Positions 54,951 to 63,942 of a stretch of 64,000 nt of DNA are shown here, piece after piece; the first letter of the stretch is position 1; each line of letters begins with the position of its first letter. The notes below the pieces were generated by a model, which was not told where the DNA came from, ran no database searches, and saw only the letters and a list, made by a program, of their open reading frames with translations. Position numbers and translations under genes: made by a program. Location: assembly GCF_000185905.1 (NCBI RefSeq), contig NC_014923.1, forward strand, positions 5,665,501 through 5,729,500, read 5' to 3'. This DNA is from Mesorhizobium ciceri biovar biserrulae WSM1271 (lineage in GTDB: Bacteria; Pseudomonadota; Alphaproteobacteria; Rhizobiales; Rhizobiaceae).

Positions 54951-55186
54951 GAGCGGCCTCCATCGTTGGAATGGGTGTGGTTCTGGCGGCCTTTCGACCA
55001 GTCGTCGAGCTCATCGATGTGGTAGCGGACGTAGCGGCCATGCTTGCGGAATTTCGGGCCGCCGCCGTTGAGCCGCATTTTTTCCAGCGTGCGCTGGGAG
55101 AGCCCTATGTAGAAGGCGGCTTGGGCTGTGTTGAGAAATGGACTGCCCTTTTTGGCGCGGGCGGCGCGTTCGTTTTCGTTGTCCAT
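54947..55186 (-). CDS. Excisionase-like helix-turn-helix protein
   Basis: 79 residues. FLNTAQAAFYIGLSQRTLEK then MRLNGGGPKFRKHGRYVRYH is the winged HTH of MerR/AlpA-type excisionases, common as a small regulator beside traF. Overlaps traF by 4 nt. Confidence 0.85.
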   Translation of the reverse strand: MDNENERAARAKKGSPFLNTAQAAFYIGLSQRTLEKMRLNGGGPKFRKHGRYVRYHIDELDDWSKGRQNHTHSNDGGRS

Positions 55187-55330
55187 GATGATCCTCGTTT
55201 GGCTTGCGAGCCAGGCGAGGATGGGCGGGCGAGGTCGTCTTGGGGACGGGCGAAGAGTTGGGGGCGAGTTTTCGCCGCTCCTCGGCAAGAGCCCCGCGCC
55301 GGCTGCGGCGCGGGGCTCGGGTCGGCCGGA

Positions 55331-55654
55331 TCAGTCGGCCGGGTTCCAGATGATGGCGTAGGTGTCGTCATCGTCCTGGCCGGCGGCGCGGCCCAGATTG
55401 GCGTAGAGCTTGCGCGGTCCGAACTCCGGCGCTGCAATCGACAGGCTCACATAATCCTTGCCTGACGTCTCACCGGTGCGGATCCAGCCGGCGCCAACTT
55501 CGACCCCTTGCGTCAGCACCCGGTAGTCGGGATGGTTGTCGGCGCTCTTGGCCTGGTTGGGGATGATGTCGATGTCGGCGCGGACGCTGAGGGTCTTGAG
55601 CTGGCCCTTGTAGGCGCCGTTTTCCTGCTTGTTGACGTAACCGATCGCGGTCAT
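55331..55654 (-). CDS. DUF736 family protein
   Basis: 107 residues from ATG with GGAGAC upstream. IGYVNKQENGAYKGQLKTLS, NHPDYRV, then FGPRKLYANLGRAAGQ match DUF736, common on rhizobial conjugative elements. Function unknown. Confidence 0.88.
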   Translation of the reverse strand: MTAIGYVNKQENGAYKGQLKTLSVRADIDIIPNQAKSADNHPDYRVLTQGVEVGAGWIRTGETSGKDYVSLSIAAPEFGPRKLYANLGRAAGQDDDDTYAIIWNPAD

Positions 55655-56185
55655 TTCGAAGTCTCCTTTTGCTGTCGCCGGGGACCATCCCCTGCGATGG
55701 CTGACCGTGATGGACGCGTCCGGAGCGCCTGAACCCGACAGGGCCGCAGCGCCAGCGGAGGACCCGAGCCGGCGGCTTTTTTGAAGCGGAGCGGCGCGAG
55801 GAAGCCGCCGCAGGCGGCGGGGAAAAAAGCTGCTGGCGAGGGTTTCGGGCGGCCGGACCCGTCCATAGGTCGATAAGCCAGCCGCAGGGGATGGTCCTGG
55901 AGGGAGCATGGAGTTCGTGGCAAGCGCGGTCGCTGCAGCCAAGCCAGGAGAGGCGGGAATTGGAGGACTGCGGCTGATGCCGTGCCGTGCCGATTGAGAT
56001 CGTGCCCAGGGGTCGGGCGCCGGAGCAGGCTCCGACGGGCTGATCGAGCCGCGGGATTAAGGTGATTTGCCCGGCTGGATTCTGCCGCGGGAAGGCGGCG
56101 GCAAAGGTCACGAAAATGCGGCCATTGCGACCGGGGTACGATGCCGAGCGGCGGCCACTTTGGAGGCCGCCGCCCAGCCTGACGT
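55655..56185. other. GC-rich gene-free stretch before DUF736
   Basis: About 530 bp with no supported gene; GC-rich inverted segments with T- and A-runs near 55770 and 55825 could form a large stem. It divides ParB from the DUF736-HTH-traF group and could hold the latter's promoter. Confidence 0.35.
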
Positions 56186-57913
56186 CTATTGGCAGCCGAA
56201 CAGGGACCGGACCCGGGCCCATTGATCGGCGGTGCGCAAGCCGCCTCGATCCGTGTAGCTTTCGACCGGGAATTTCATCCAGCGCGGCAGCCAGGCCTCG
56301 ACCTTTTGCCTGCCGTTGTCGCCGCACAGAAAGTCGCGGATGATTGTCTTTTGCGTCTTCACCTTTTCGGCGACATTGCCGTCCGCGACATGCTTGCCGC
56401 CGATTTCGGCAAGCATGGAATTGGCAATTTCCTTGTCGCGCAACAGATCGAAGAAGGCGTCGTCCGGTTGCCAGCAAGCGGCGGTGTCGACAGTGAGATG
56501 ATTGCCGAGCGCCTCGATGACGGCGCTGCCGGCTTCGAGCGTCTCGGCCATGACGATGCCGAGAACGCGCATCACATCGTCGTCGGACAGCGTCAGGAGA
56601 TGCGAAAACAGGCGTGCCGTGCCGAAGTCGCTGCCATTGCGGCCAGCGACCGCGCCACCCTCGTCCGGTTCCCCAAGCAGCGCCAGGACCTCACGCCGCT
56701 TATCCGTGAAGGTGGCCTCGGCCTTGCAGGCTGACAGGCTTGCCGCCACGATCTCGTTGGCGGCGCGCTGCGGCTCGGTGCGCACCTGCCACAGGCTGGA
56801 GCCGGCGATCGCATGCGCCACCATCAGGCGAAGGGCTGCGGCCGGACGGTCAAGGAGCGCCAAGCGCACGATGGCATGGCGGTGCAGATCGACATAGTTC
56901 TGCATCGGTCCGGTGAGTTCGCGCCGCGAGGGTTTATCCGGAGTCTCGGCCTCTGCGGTCTCGCTTTGATCGCGGGCGCGGCGGGCTTCCTTGCGCGACA
57001 GCCAGCCCTCGTGACACCCGACCTCGCCGCGATGCGAGACTGATATAAAGACCTTGCCGCCCTTCTTCTTCGGCGTCTTTTCGTGGTCCCATGCGTGGAA
57101 ATGTTGACCCGGTTCGAGCACGATCACTTCGCTCCACCCGGCCCCAAGATAGGCATCGCGCCTGGCGGCTATCGCCTCATTCTGCTTGAGCCAGAACAGG
57201 TCGGCGTCGGCAAAATAGCTTTCCTCGCCGAACAGATCGGAGACGATCAGGCCGGGATAGTCCTCGATGGCAAACAGCGCCACCTTGGTCGAGATCGACT
57301 GGCCGCCGAACAACCACTGCTTCAATTGCCAGCCGCGCGGCGCGCGGTTGTCGGGATCGGCAAAGAGCGCCAGCCAGTCCTTCTGCTGCGCCTTGGAGGC
57401 CATGGTGAGGTGGCGGACCGTCTCGGCGTCGATTTCCTCGCGGCGATAGGCTTCGCGAATCCTGGGCAGAAGCTCGCCAAGCGCCAGAATGCGCTTCACC
57501 TGATGCTCGGTAAGGCCGAAAGTGGCCGCGATATCGGCAATGGTGCGACCTTCCTTGATGAGGCGGGAGAAGGTTTCCCATTGCGAGACCTCGTCGGGAT
57601 CGAGGCGGGCGATGTTTTCGATGAGGGAGGCTTCGAGCGCGTCGGCGTCGTCGCCATCCTCCATGATGGCGCATGGCAGCGGCTCGGCCTCGCCGCGCTC
57701 GTCGGCAAGGGTCTTGGCTGCGAAATAGCGTCGCCGTCCGGCGACGATCTCGAAGGTGTCGGGCGAGCCGTTGGGCCGCACCAGAAGCGGAACAAGGACG
57801 CCGCGCGCGCGCACCGAGGGCAGGATGTCGGAAATGTCGGGCGCGCGTTTGGAATGCCGCATGTTGGCGGCAGCGACGCTCAATCGGTCGATGGAAACGT
57901 GGGCAAGCTGCAT
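56186..57913 (-). CDS. ParB/RepB/Spo0J-like protein
   Basis: 575 residues from ATG with AAGGAGAAAG upstream. N-terminal ParB domain (GVLVPLLVRPNG, VAGRRRYFAAKTL, ALEASLIENIARLDPDEVSQ), then the HTH region (IADIAATFGLTEHQVKRILA). The C-terminal half is the long helical part typical of ICE ParB-like proteins. No parA next to it, so its role may be nuclease-like or regulatory. Confidence 0.88.
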   Translation of the reverse strand: MQLAHVSIDRLSVAAANMRHSKRAPDISDILPSVRARGVLVPLLVRPNGSPDTFEIVAGRRRYFAAKTLADERGEAEPLPCAIMEDGDDADALEASLIENIARLDPDEVSQWETFSRLIKEGRTIADIAATFGLTEHQVKRILALGELLPRIREAYRREEIDAETVRHLTMASKAQQKDWLALFADPDNRAPRGWQLKQWLFGGQSISTKVALFAIEDYPGLIVSDLFGEESYFADADLFWLKQNEAIAARRDAYLGAGWSEVIVLEPGQHFHAWDHEKTPKKKGGKVFISVSHRGEVGCHEGWLSRKEARRARDQSETAEAETPDKPSRRELTGPMQNYVDLHRHAIVRLALLDRPAAALRLMVAHAIAGSSLWQVRTEPQRAANEIVAASLSACKAEATFTDKRREVLALLGEPDEGGAVAGRNGSDFGTARLFSHLLTLSDDDVMRVLGIVMAETLEAGSAVIEALGNHLTVDTAACWQPDDAFFDLLRDKEIANSMLAEIGGKHVADGNVAEKVKTQKTIIRDFLCGDNGRQKVEAWLPRWMKFPVESYTDRGGLRTADQWARVRSLFGCQ

Positions 57914-57996
57914 GGTCTTTCTCCTTTGCAATGGCCGAAATTGCCTGACCGCGAGGCCGCAGGCCGAGCGGCGCGGCGGTTTTGCGCCGGATGGCG

Positions 57997-58407
57997 CTAT
58001 TGTTCCGCCGGGTCGGGCGGAAGCTCGGGAAGGGAAAACGAGAGGGCGGCGGCGGCCTGCCGCAAGAGCCGTTCGGCCTGGGTGATGTGACCGCATAGGC
58101 GAGCGGCTTCGGCATAGACCGAGAGCGGAAACCGCGCCTTGAAATAAAGGTCGCGCTCGATGCCGAGGCCAAGTGGCCCCTTGACGGCCTGGAGCTCGGC
58201 AAGGCTGACGCTGCCGAGTTCGGGCAAGCCCAATGCGAGATCACAGAGGCCGAAGAGTGCATCGCCATTGGCGTCGAGCTCGCTCAGGAGCCAGGTGGCG
58301 GCGCCCAGCGGATTGAACAGTTTCACGACCGGAGAATGGTCGGCTTCGGTGTCGGCAGCGCCATTGGCGAGCAGAAGAAGGCGCAGTTCGTCAGGGATCA
58401 GGATCAT
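57997..58407 (-). CDS. DUF2958 family protein
   Basis: 136 residues, AAGGAACTCC ribosome-binding site. PVVKLFNPLGAATWLLSELD and DALFGLCDLALGLPELGSVS, then IERDLYFKARFPLSVYAEAA match DUF2958, present on many conjugative elements. Function unknown. Confidence 0.88.
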   Translation of the reverse strand: MILIPDELRLLLLANGAADTEADHSPVVKLFNPLGAATWLLSELDANGDALFGLCDLALGLPELGSVSLAELQAVKGPLGLGIERDLYFKARFPLSVYAEAARLCGHITQAERLLRQAAAALSFSLPELPPDPAEQ

Positions 58408-58542
58408 TGCGGAGTTCCTTCAAAACGGTTCGTGATTGACGGCGGGTTGACCAACAGGCCGGTATCGAGGGTTTCCGCGCCGCGCGGTCGCACCGCGCGC
58501 CGTCAGAAGCGCAAGGCTCTCGCGTAGGGAGACGAAGCGCGC

Positions 58543-59505
58543 TCATGCGGCGATCTCGGCATGCGCCTCGCCTTCGACCTCGGCATTGAAGCCGAGCAGG
58601 AGATCGGCGGCTTTCGAGGCATGGCTGGCGGCGCGGAAGATGGCGCGATTGTCCTCGCGCAGCACGCTCAGCCACGAGCCGATATAATCGGCATGGCGCA
58701 CGGTCGGCTCGATGCCCATAGTGCTGCAGACGAAGGCTGCGCAGATTTCAGCGACCAGTTCCTCGCGCGCGTATGCCTTGGTGCCGAACGAGCCGGAGAG
58801 GTCGCGCGCAAGGCGCGTCGGGTGGCCGGTCCAGTGGCCAAGCTCGTGAAAGCAGGTCCGGTAATAGTTGATCTGCTGAAAGAAGGCCGGTTGCGGTGGC
58901 ACCTGAATGAAGTCGCTGCCCGGCATGTAGAAAGCGCGATCGCCGCCGATGCGGACATCCGCGCCGGTTGCACGAATGAGCGCCTCGGCCTGCGGGATGA
59001 TCTGGCGCTGCGGCAGCGGATCGGCGGCGGCATGGAGATGTTCGGGCAGGTTCTCGCACTGCGCGACGTTAAAGACGGTGAACCGCTTCAGGTAAGGCAC
59101 CGCCTGTGGTTCGTCGCCATCGGCCTTGGCGCGTTCCTTTTCGTTTTGCGGAACAAAGCGGTCGGCGTGAACGATGGTCGTTCCGCGCTCGCCTTTCCTG
59201 ACATTGCCGCCAAGGGCCAGCGCCTGCCGGAAGGTCAGCCAGTTCTGGCTGGCATAGCTGCGCTCGATGACCGCGCCCCACAGGATCAGGATATTGATGC
59301 CGGAATAGCGGCGCTCGGTTGCCGCATTCCTGGGCAGGCCGAGGCCTGCCTTTGCGCTTCCCCAGGGCTTGACCCATGGCACGGTGCCGCGCTCGAGCTC
59401 GGCAATGATGCGGTCCGTGATCTCTTGATAAAGGCTGGCGCCTGCGCGCCCGCCCCTGCTTGCGCCAGCCTTTCGGCAGCCGGAACGTTTGTTGGTTGAA
59501 CGCAT
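58543..59505 (-). CDS. ardC: ArdC-like antirestriction protein (zincin-like peptidase)
   Basis: 320 residues, GGAGGACC ribosome-binding site. N-terminal ArdC ssDNA-binding domain (LYQEITDRIIAELERGTVPW, YSGINILILWG, WLTFRQALALGGNVRKGERG) and the C-terminal zincin domain with CFHELGHWTGHPTRL (HExxH) and EELVAEICAAFVC. Protects entering DNA from restriction. Confidence 0.9.
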   Translation of the reverse strand: MRSTNKRSGCRKAGASRGGRAGASLYQEITDRIIAELERGTVPWVKPWGSAKAGLGLPRNAATERRYSGINILILWGAVIERSYASQNWLTFRQALALGGNVRKGERGTTIVHADRFVPQNEKERAKADGDEPQAVPYLKRFTVFNVAQCENLPEHLHAAADPLPQRQIIPQAEALIRATGADVRIGGDRAFYMPGSDFIQVPPQPAFFQQINYYRTCFHELGHWTGHPTRLARDLSGSFGTKAYAREELVAEICAAFVCSTMGIEPTVRHADYIGSWLSVLREDNRAIFRAASHASKAADLLLGFNAEVEGEAHAEIAA

Positions 59506-60209
59506 GCCCTGGTCCTCCGCTCGCCAAATCGCGCCCTCCCCCGGAAGCGGGGTGGGCGGCGAAAACGACCGCAAAGGCCCGCCGTGAGAGGCGGACCGCA
59601 TCCGAAGGACCGGAACGCAGAGGAGGACCCGAAGCGCAGCGAAGGGTTGCGGGATGCCGCGGCGGGCCTAGAAGGGAGAGCCGCCCACCGCGCGCACCCG
59701 GGGACGGCCTAAAGACAGACCACGCCGGCCGATCGGCCGGCGGCCGTGCGCAGCCGAAAGGCTGCCCAAGCCAGGGGGCGAAGCCGGATGGCCGAGACCG
59801 CCTGAGCCTTGCGAAAAAAAAGCGGGCTCGGTGCACGAGCACCCGGCGCGCGCCTTCAGGCGCGCGGGATTCAGGACTGGTGGTCGGCACCGCAGCTGAT
59901 GTGATACCATCGATCCTTGCGCCTGGACGCGTGGATATGGTCGACGCCGCAGAGCCGTGAATTTCCACCTCTCGGCGCCCCTTGCCGCGTAACGGAGAGA
60001 GCGTCCAGGAGCGAGATCGCGGCCCTAGCCGCACGCCGGGAGACGGCGCCATGTTCGGCGTCGCGCTCGCGCCCCGCGTTACGGTCTGGTCAAGAAGCCA
60101 ACCGCGAATAAGGCGCTCAGGAGCACATCAAAACCCCAGCTCCCAAAGACGATCCCGAGACCCTCAGTCAGAATGGCACTTTTGCAGCTGTCGAAGATCG
60201 TACCTTCGC
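59506..60209. other. Gene-free GC-rich stretch with palindromes
   Basis: About 700 bp without a supported gene. A perfect 18-bp palindrome (gccggccga/tcggccggc) lies at 59724-59741. A second inverted repeat (ggcgcgcgcc, ggcgcgc) is near 59847-59870. A possible origin, ParB site or terminator for ardC's upstream neighbours; nothing decides between these. Confidence 0.35.
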
Positions 60210-60887
60210 CTAGGCGCGGGCATCAGCAATGGAGCGTTGCAGTCGGGCCATCCCCACTTCCCCTGGGATTACTTCGTCGCCGACCACCAACGCCGGTGTG
60301 CCCTCGATATACAGATCTTTGGCGAGTGCGAAATTGCGTGTGATGGCATTTGCGATGGCTGGGTCTTGCATGTCCCGCTTCAGCTGCTCGAGATCGAGGC
60401 CCACCCGCTCTGCAACGGCTAAGGTGGTGCGCTGGTTGAGGAAGCCGGGGAAAGCCATGAGGGCGAGATGGAACGCCTGATACTTCCCCTGTTTGTGCGA
60501 CGCGAGCGCTGCGCGCGCTGCAAATTTGGATTCTGGCCCCAGGACTGGGAGTTCCTTGAACACAAGCTTCACATTGGGATCATTGCTGAGGGCCTCCTGT
60601 AGATCGAGAGCTGCCGCCCGGCAAACGCCGCAGTTGTAGTCGAAGAATGAGACCACAGCGATATCGCCATCCGGATTGCCCGCAATTGGCGAGGCTGGGT
60701 CGTTGAGGAGGGCGTCGCGCCGCTGTGGAATGCGTATGCGCAAGTCAGCCGCTATCAGGCGTTGGTCCTCCACACATTGCAGGTCCTCGGCCGTATCCAG
60801 ATGTTGTTTCAGCGCTCCCAGCGCGAACAAAGCGAGGGCCAACAAAACGATTACTGTGACAAGGGCGGCATTCAGCCTGGACATGGG
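60210..60887 (-). CDS. DsbA-like thiol-disulfide protein, membrane-anchored
   Basis: 225 residues from ATG with GGAG upstream. N-terminal helix (LVTVIVLLALALFALGAL), thioredoxin fold with FFDYNCGVCRAAALDLQEAL (CxxC) and the cis-Pro region IEGTPALVVGDEVIPG. Forms or isomerises disulfides in periplasmic proteins, possibly for the transfer channel. Upstream 60888-61479 holds no supported gene. Confidence 0.85.
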   Translation of the reverse strand, partial: PMSRLNAALVTVIVLLALALFALGALKQHLDTAEDLQCVEDQRLIAADLRIRIPQRRDALLNDPASPIAGNPDGDIAVVSFFDYNCGVCRAAALDLQEALSNDPNVKLVFKELPVLGPESKFAARAALASHKQGKYQAFHLALMAFPGFLNQRTTLAVAERVGLDLEQLKRDMQDPAIANAITRNFALAKDLYIEGTPALVVGDEVIPGEVGMARLQRSIADARA

Positions 60888-61479
60888 TGGGCTCCAATCA
60901 AACATGAACGGCAGGACGCCCGCGGCGCCGGCACCCCCGGCACGTTGCGGCGCTTCTCCCGTCGCGGCTCTCCGGTCAAGCGCCGCACCCCCCGTGTCGC
61001 AATTCCCGTGCCATCGCCGCCCGCAGCAGGAGCTCACGCAGCGCTGCGCTGCGGAAAGCGTGGGCCGTCGTGCATTGAACATCACTGTGGCTCACAACTG
61101 TGGCTCACAGCTGACTTCGTAGGCTGGGTGGCCTCGCTCGACGGGCGCACCATAAGATGGCGCAACCGGCGGCGGTTTCGCGACATAAGGTCGGGAACCG
61201 TTCAAACAATTGGCGGGGGATTTGTCGGCGCTTCCTGTGCACTTTGCAGAAAATAGGTCTGGGAAATTTCACAGAGCGCGGCCACAAAACTCGAACGGCA
61301 GCCGAGTCCTCCACTGTGGCTCGCTTTGCAAGCGCTAGTTCATCTCCGGCCCGGGGAGCCACTTATTCCAGAAATGCCTTGAAACCCAAGGACTCCAAGG
61401 GTTTCCATTCCCCAGAGATACACCGCGAGATACACTGCGGGGTAGAGGCTGCGCCCAAGGACAAGGCTGAGCCGGACAA

Positions 61480-61690
61480 AGACAAGCGCCGATCTTTCAC
61501 ATTGGATGAGGCTGCCGCCATCTTGGCCCGCCTTGTGTCACACGCCAAGACCGACCTCCAGCACATTTGGCGCATCTTAAAGGGACTGGATGTCGCCTCG
61601 CCGAGGTCTCAGGTTTGCGGGTTGCAGACGTGCATCTCGAACATGCCATCCCGCACAGCCCGTGGAGCTGGCAAAGCGCTCAAAGCAACC
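61480..61690 (+). pseudogene. Tyrosine-recombinase (integrase) remnant
   Basis: RRSFTLDEAAAILARLVSHA then AKTDLQHIW in one frame continues after a frameshift as TGCRLAEVSGLRVADVHLEH and AIPH. The two together match the start of a phage-type integrase catalytic domain, with the first catalytic Arg in CRLAE. Later catalytic residues are missing or out of frame. A relic of an earlier insertion. Confidence 0.6.
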
Positions 61691-61716
61691 GAGGCCGTCT
61701 CAGGGTTCAGGACGCC

Positions 61717-62526
61717 TTATCCACACCAAGGGCGAGGCGTCGGTGGACAGCTCGTCGAGCCGCAGACGAACGACACAGCCAAACCCTCTGACACCAACAC
61801 GTCGCCAACATCGCGACCATCGGCAAAGAGCAAGCCACAGCGTCGGCCGTAGTTGCACTTGTCGGTGCCCTCAGTGCCTGCTGGGCAGGAACATGGGACC
61901 ATCTTCAGCTCCAGCTTCGCCTCAGCAACCAACTCTTTGAGGCGCGCCTTCGCTCGACGCCCAAGGTCTCTCTCAGAGTCGCACCTTGGCTCGATGCTTT
62001 CGGGCGCGTTAAAGCCGACAAGCCGGGTTCCCTTCGCGGCACCATTGAGCCGAATAGTATCGCCATCCGTTATCGTGAACTGGGTTCTGGCAAGCGGCAC
62101 CCACTCCGATCCGCCGGACCTCGCGAAGGATGGCATGCTGGGCCAGGTAACGTGACCACCCCTAATGATGAAGGAGTAGATTAAGGAGCCAACGATCAGA
62201 GCCAAAGCGATCCCAAAGGTTCTAGCAAACCTGGCTGCCAAATAACGAGCTTCGCGGGCGAGTGGGCTTCGCCAGCGGCGCGTTTGCCATCGCGGGGACG
62301 ATGGGGGCCTATCCGAGCGAGATTGTGGCGATGCGTTGGCGTTTGGCGGCGCGGGGCCTATGATCTCGTAAAGCTTTGCCCATTGCTTCGCGCTCAGCCG
62401 CGTGCGCGGGCCGTACTTCACCAATCGGTCACGCATGTCGAGCAGGAATTGGCGCTGCCATTGGGTGAAGTGGCCGCGAACCAATGCAGCCTCGATACGG
62501 GACTTCAGATCGTCCTCAGGCTGCAT
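61717..62526 (-). CDS. Membrane-anchored thermonuclease (SNase) family protein
   Basis: 269 residues. Cytoplasmic N-terminal part, one membrane helix near residue 105 (IALALIVGSLIYSFIIRG), then the SNase domain: FTITDGDTIRLNGAAKGTRL and VGFNAPESIEPRCDSE, later NYGRRCGLLFADGRDVGDVL. The C-terminal CGSTSCPPTPRPWCG is typical. Extracytoplasmic nuclease, perhaps for incoming or host DNA. Confidence 0.8.
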   Translation of the reverse strand: MQPEDDLKSRIEAALVRGHFTQWQRQFLLDMRDRLVKYGPRTRLSAKQWAKLYEIIGPAPPNANASPQSRSDRPPSSPRWQTRRWRSPLAREARYLAARFARTFGIALALIVGSLIYSFIIRGGHVTWPSMPSFARSGGSEWVPLARTQFTITDGDTIRLNGAAKGTRLVGFNAPESIEPRCDSERDLGRRAKARLKELVAEAKLELKMVPCSCPAGTEGTDKCNYGRRCGLLFADGRDVGDVLVSEGLAVSFVCGSTSCPPTPRPWCG

Positions 62527-62826
62527 TTCCGCTGCCCCATTCCCCCAATCACATTACTAGGCAGCCGGCTTGGTGTGAATAGGCACTCAACCACTCGGCG
62601 GGAAGCAACGCAACGTGTCCCAGTGCGCCCTCAACCTCCAGCAGGGAGAACTCGCGGGGCTGCCTGAGGGATAAACGTGACGGACATGGGACCCCCCAGA
62701 GCAGCGAGGAACTTACTCGGAACGATCGTGTGTGATGCGAGTTAACCATCCGAAGCGGTCGATCCTCGGATGTAGCCGCTCAAAGAGCCCGCTGCCTGTT
62801 CCCTCCGGTGGCGGGTCTTTCCTTTC

Positions 62827-63069
62827 CTACAAAGACCGAAGCATCCCCTGCTCCTTAGCAGCCTCCTCGAAGGCCTTCTGGACATCTTGGGGTGACGCTC
62901 GGTCCTCGAAGCAGTCGATGCAGAGCTGCACCGCCTTGTTCCACTTCGGTCCCCTCTCGGGCCACTTCATGAGTTCCTCAGCAGCAGTCTCGACGTTGCT
63001 GACGCCCAGCGTGATGCCGACCTTCTCGGTTCTGACGGGGACCACAGGGCTGAACCAATGGAGTTCCAT
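62827..63069 (-). CDS. DUF982 family small protein
   Basis: 80 residues: VETAAEELMKWPERGPKWNK then AVQLCIDCFEDRASPQDVQK match DUF982, a small rhizobial protein family of unknown function. The ATG overlaps the upstream stop by one base. Confidence 0.8.
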   Translation of the reverse strand: MELHWFSPVVPVRTEKVGITLGVSNVETAAEELMKWPERGPKWNKAVQLCIDCFEDRASPQDVQKAFEEAAKEQGMLRSL

Positions 63070-63263
63070 CAGATGAACCTACGGTGGGAGAGCCTGCACT
63101 TGAGGTCTTCGGCATTCAGTAGGTCGACCAGATCGTCGGCATATTCCCTATTGAGGCCTATCGCTGGCCAACCATCAGGCGAAACCGGCTGCCCGGTGAA
63201 CACGTCGAACACCGTCCAGGTCCCGTCTTGGTCTCTCCTCAGGTCGTACCTCAACTGCCTCAT
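63069..63263 (-). CDS. Small protein, function unknown
   Basis: 64 residues: MRQLRYDLRRDQDGTWTVFD followed by VFTGQPVSPDGWPAIGLNRE. A plausible small beta protein. Its start lies inside the next upstream frame (63175-63453). Coupled to the DUF982 gene. Confidence 0.6.
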   Translation of the reverse strand: MRQLRYDLRRDQDGTWTVFDVFTGQPVSPDGWPAIGLNREYADDLVDLLNAEDLKCRLSHRRFI

Positions 63264-63453
63264 CAGGGTAATTTAGGGTTTCCTGATGAGCCACTTCAAT
63301 GGCGTCGAGCAATGAGGCTAGAGTTGGCGGCAGCTCAGGTTCAACTTCCAACCTGAAGGCTTTCCGAACCTGACGGCGGTTGTCCTCGTTTCGTATGAGT
63401 TCCTGAAGAGAGTCGGCAACAGTCTTGTGGCCGGCTTTGTCGCGCTTCGCCAT
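63175..63453 (-). CDS. Small helical protein, function unknown
   Basis: 92 residues. MAKRDKAGHKTVADSLQELI then RQVRKAFRLEVEPELPPTLA looks coding; the last 25 residues overlap the following gene and may arise by a frameshift. No known family. Confidence 0.45.
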   Translation of the reverse strand: MAKRDKAGHKTVADSLQELIRNEDNRRQVRKAFRLEVEPELPPTLASLLDAIEVAHQETLNYPDEAVEVRPEERPRRDLDGVRRVHRAAGFA

Positions 63454-63722
63454 AGGGAGTCCCCATGAGTTTGGCGCCTATAACTTATGGTCCGATTGGC
63501 TCCCCTTTGGGGGCACGTTTCAGTTCGTACCTTGGCTCCATGGGGCGATACGTTGTGCTTCCGATCCAACTCGTCAAGCATGGACCGATGCTCCTCGGTC
63601 ATATCCCAATCTGCTGGGAGGTTCAGCAGTTGGCGGATTTGATGGCGCAGTGTCTCTGAAGTAATCCACGTCCGAATGAGACGCGATGTAGCCTGCTGTT
63701 GCTCGGGAGAAAGCTCTTCCAT
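63318..63722 (-). CDS. Small protein, C-terminus probably not authentic
   Basis: 134 residues as open frame. The first ~70 residues (LSPEQQQATSRLIRTWITSE, LNLPADWDMTEEHRSMLDEL) look like a folded helical protein; the remaining part overlaps the next gene out of frame and resembles shadow sequence. The true end may be near residue 70 with a frameshift. Confidence 0.4.
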   Translation of the reverse strand: MEELSPEQQQATSRLIRTWITSETLRHQIRQLLNLPADWDMTEEHRSMLDELDRKHNVSPHGAKVRTETCPQRGANRTISYRRQTHGDSLWRSATKPATRLLPTLFRNSYETRTTAVRFGKPSGWKLNLSCRQL

Positions 63723-63813
63723 GGTCGGCCCGCACGGTTAGCACCGAGCCAAACCTTTGGTGACCTTAATGGTTCCCGAAGAACAGGACTGCCTGAAGAG
63801 ATTGGAGCAGCAG

Positions 63814-63942
63814 CTACTCCGCCGCCACCGATTGGAAAAGATCATCGCCGCGAAGGCCTGTTTTGTAACGTGCAATCAGGCGTTCCGCAGCCGTCGTAGC
63901 TTCAGGGCTTTCGCGGTCCATCCCGCGCACCTCACAGAGCAT
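63814..63942 (-). CDS. Very small ORF at window edge
   Basis: 42 residues from ATG 63942 (MLCEVRGMDRESPEATTAAE then RLIARYKTGLRGDDLFQ). Amphipathic helix-like. An in-frame stop lies upstream inside the window. Weak support; similar in scale to the other small genes in this edge region. Confidence 0.35.
   Translation of the reverse strand: MLCEVRGMDRESPEATTAAERLIARYKTGLRGDDLFQSVAAE

Noticed and set aside
61157..61852. 231-codon plus-strand open frame at the integrase relic
   Set aside because: Only the short integrase-like part is meaningful and it continues in another frame, so it is listed as a pseudogene.
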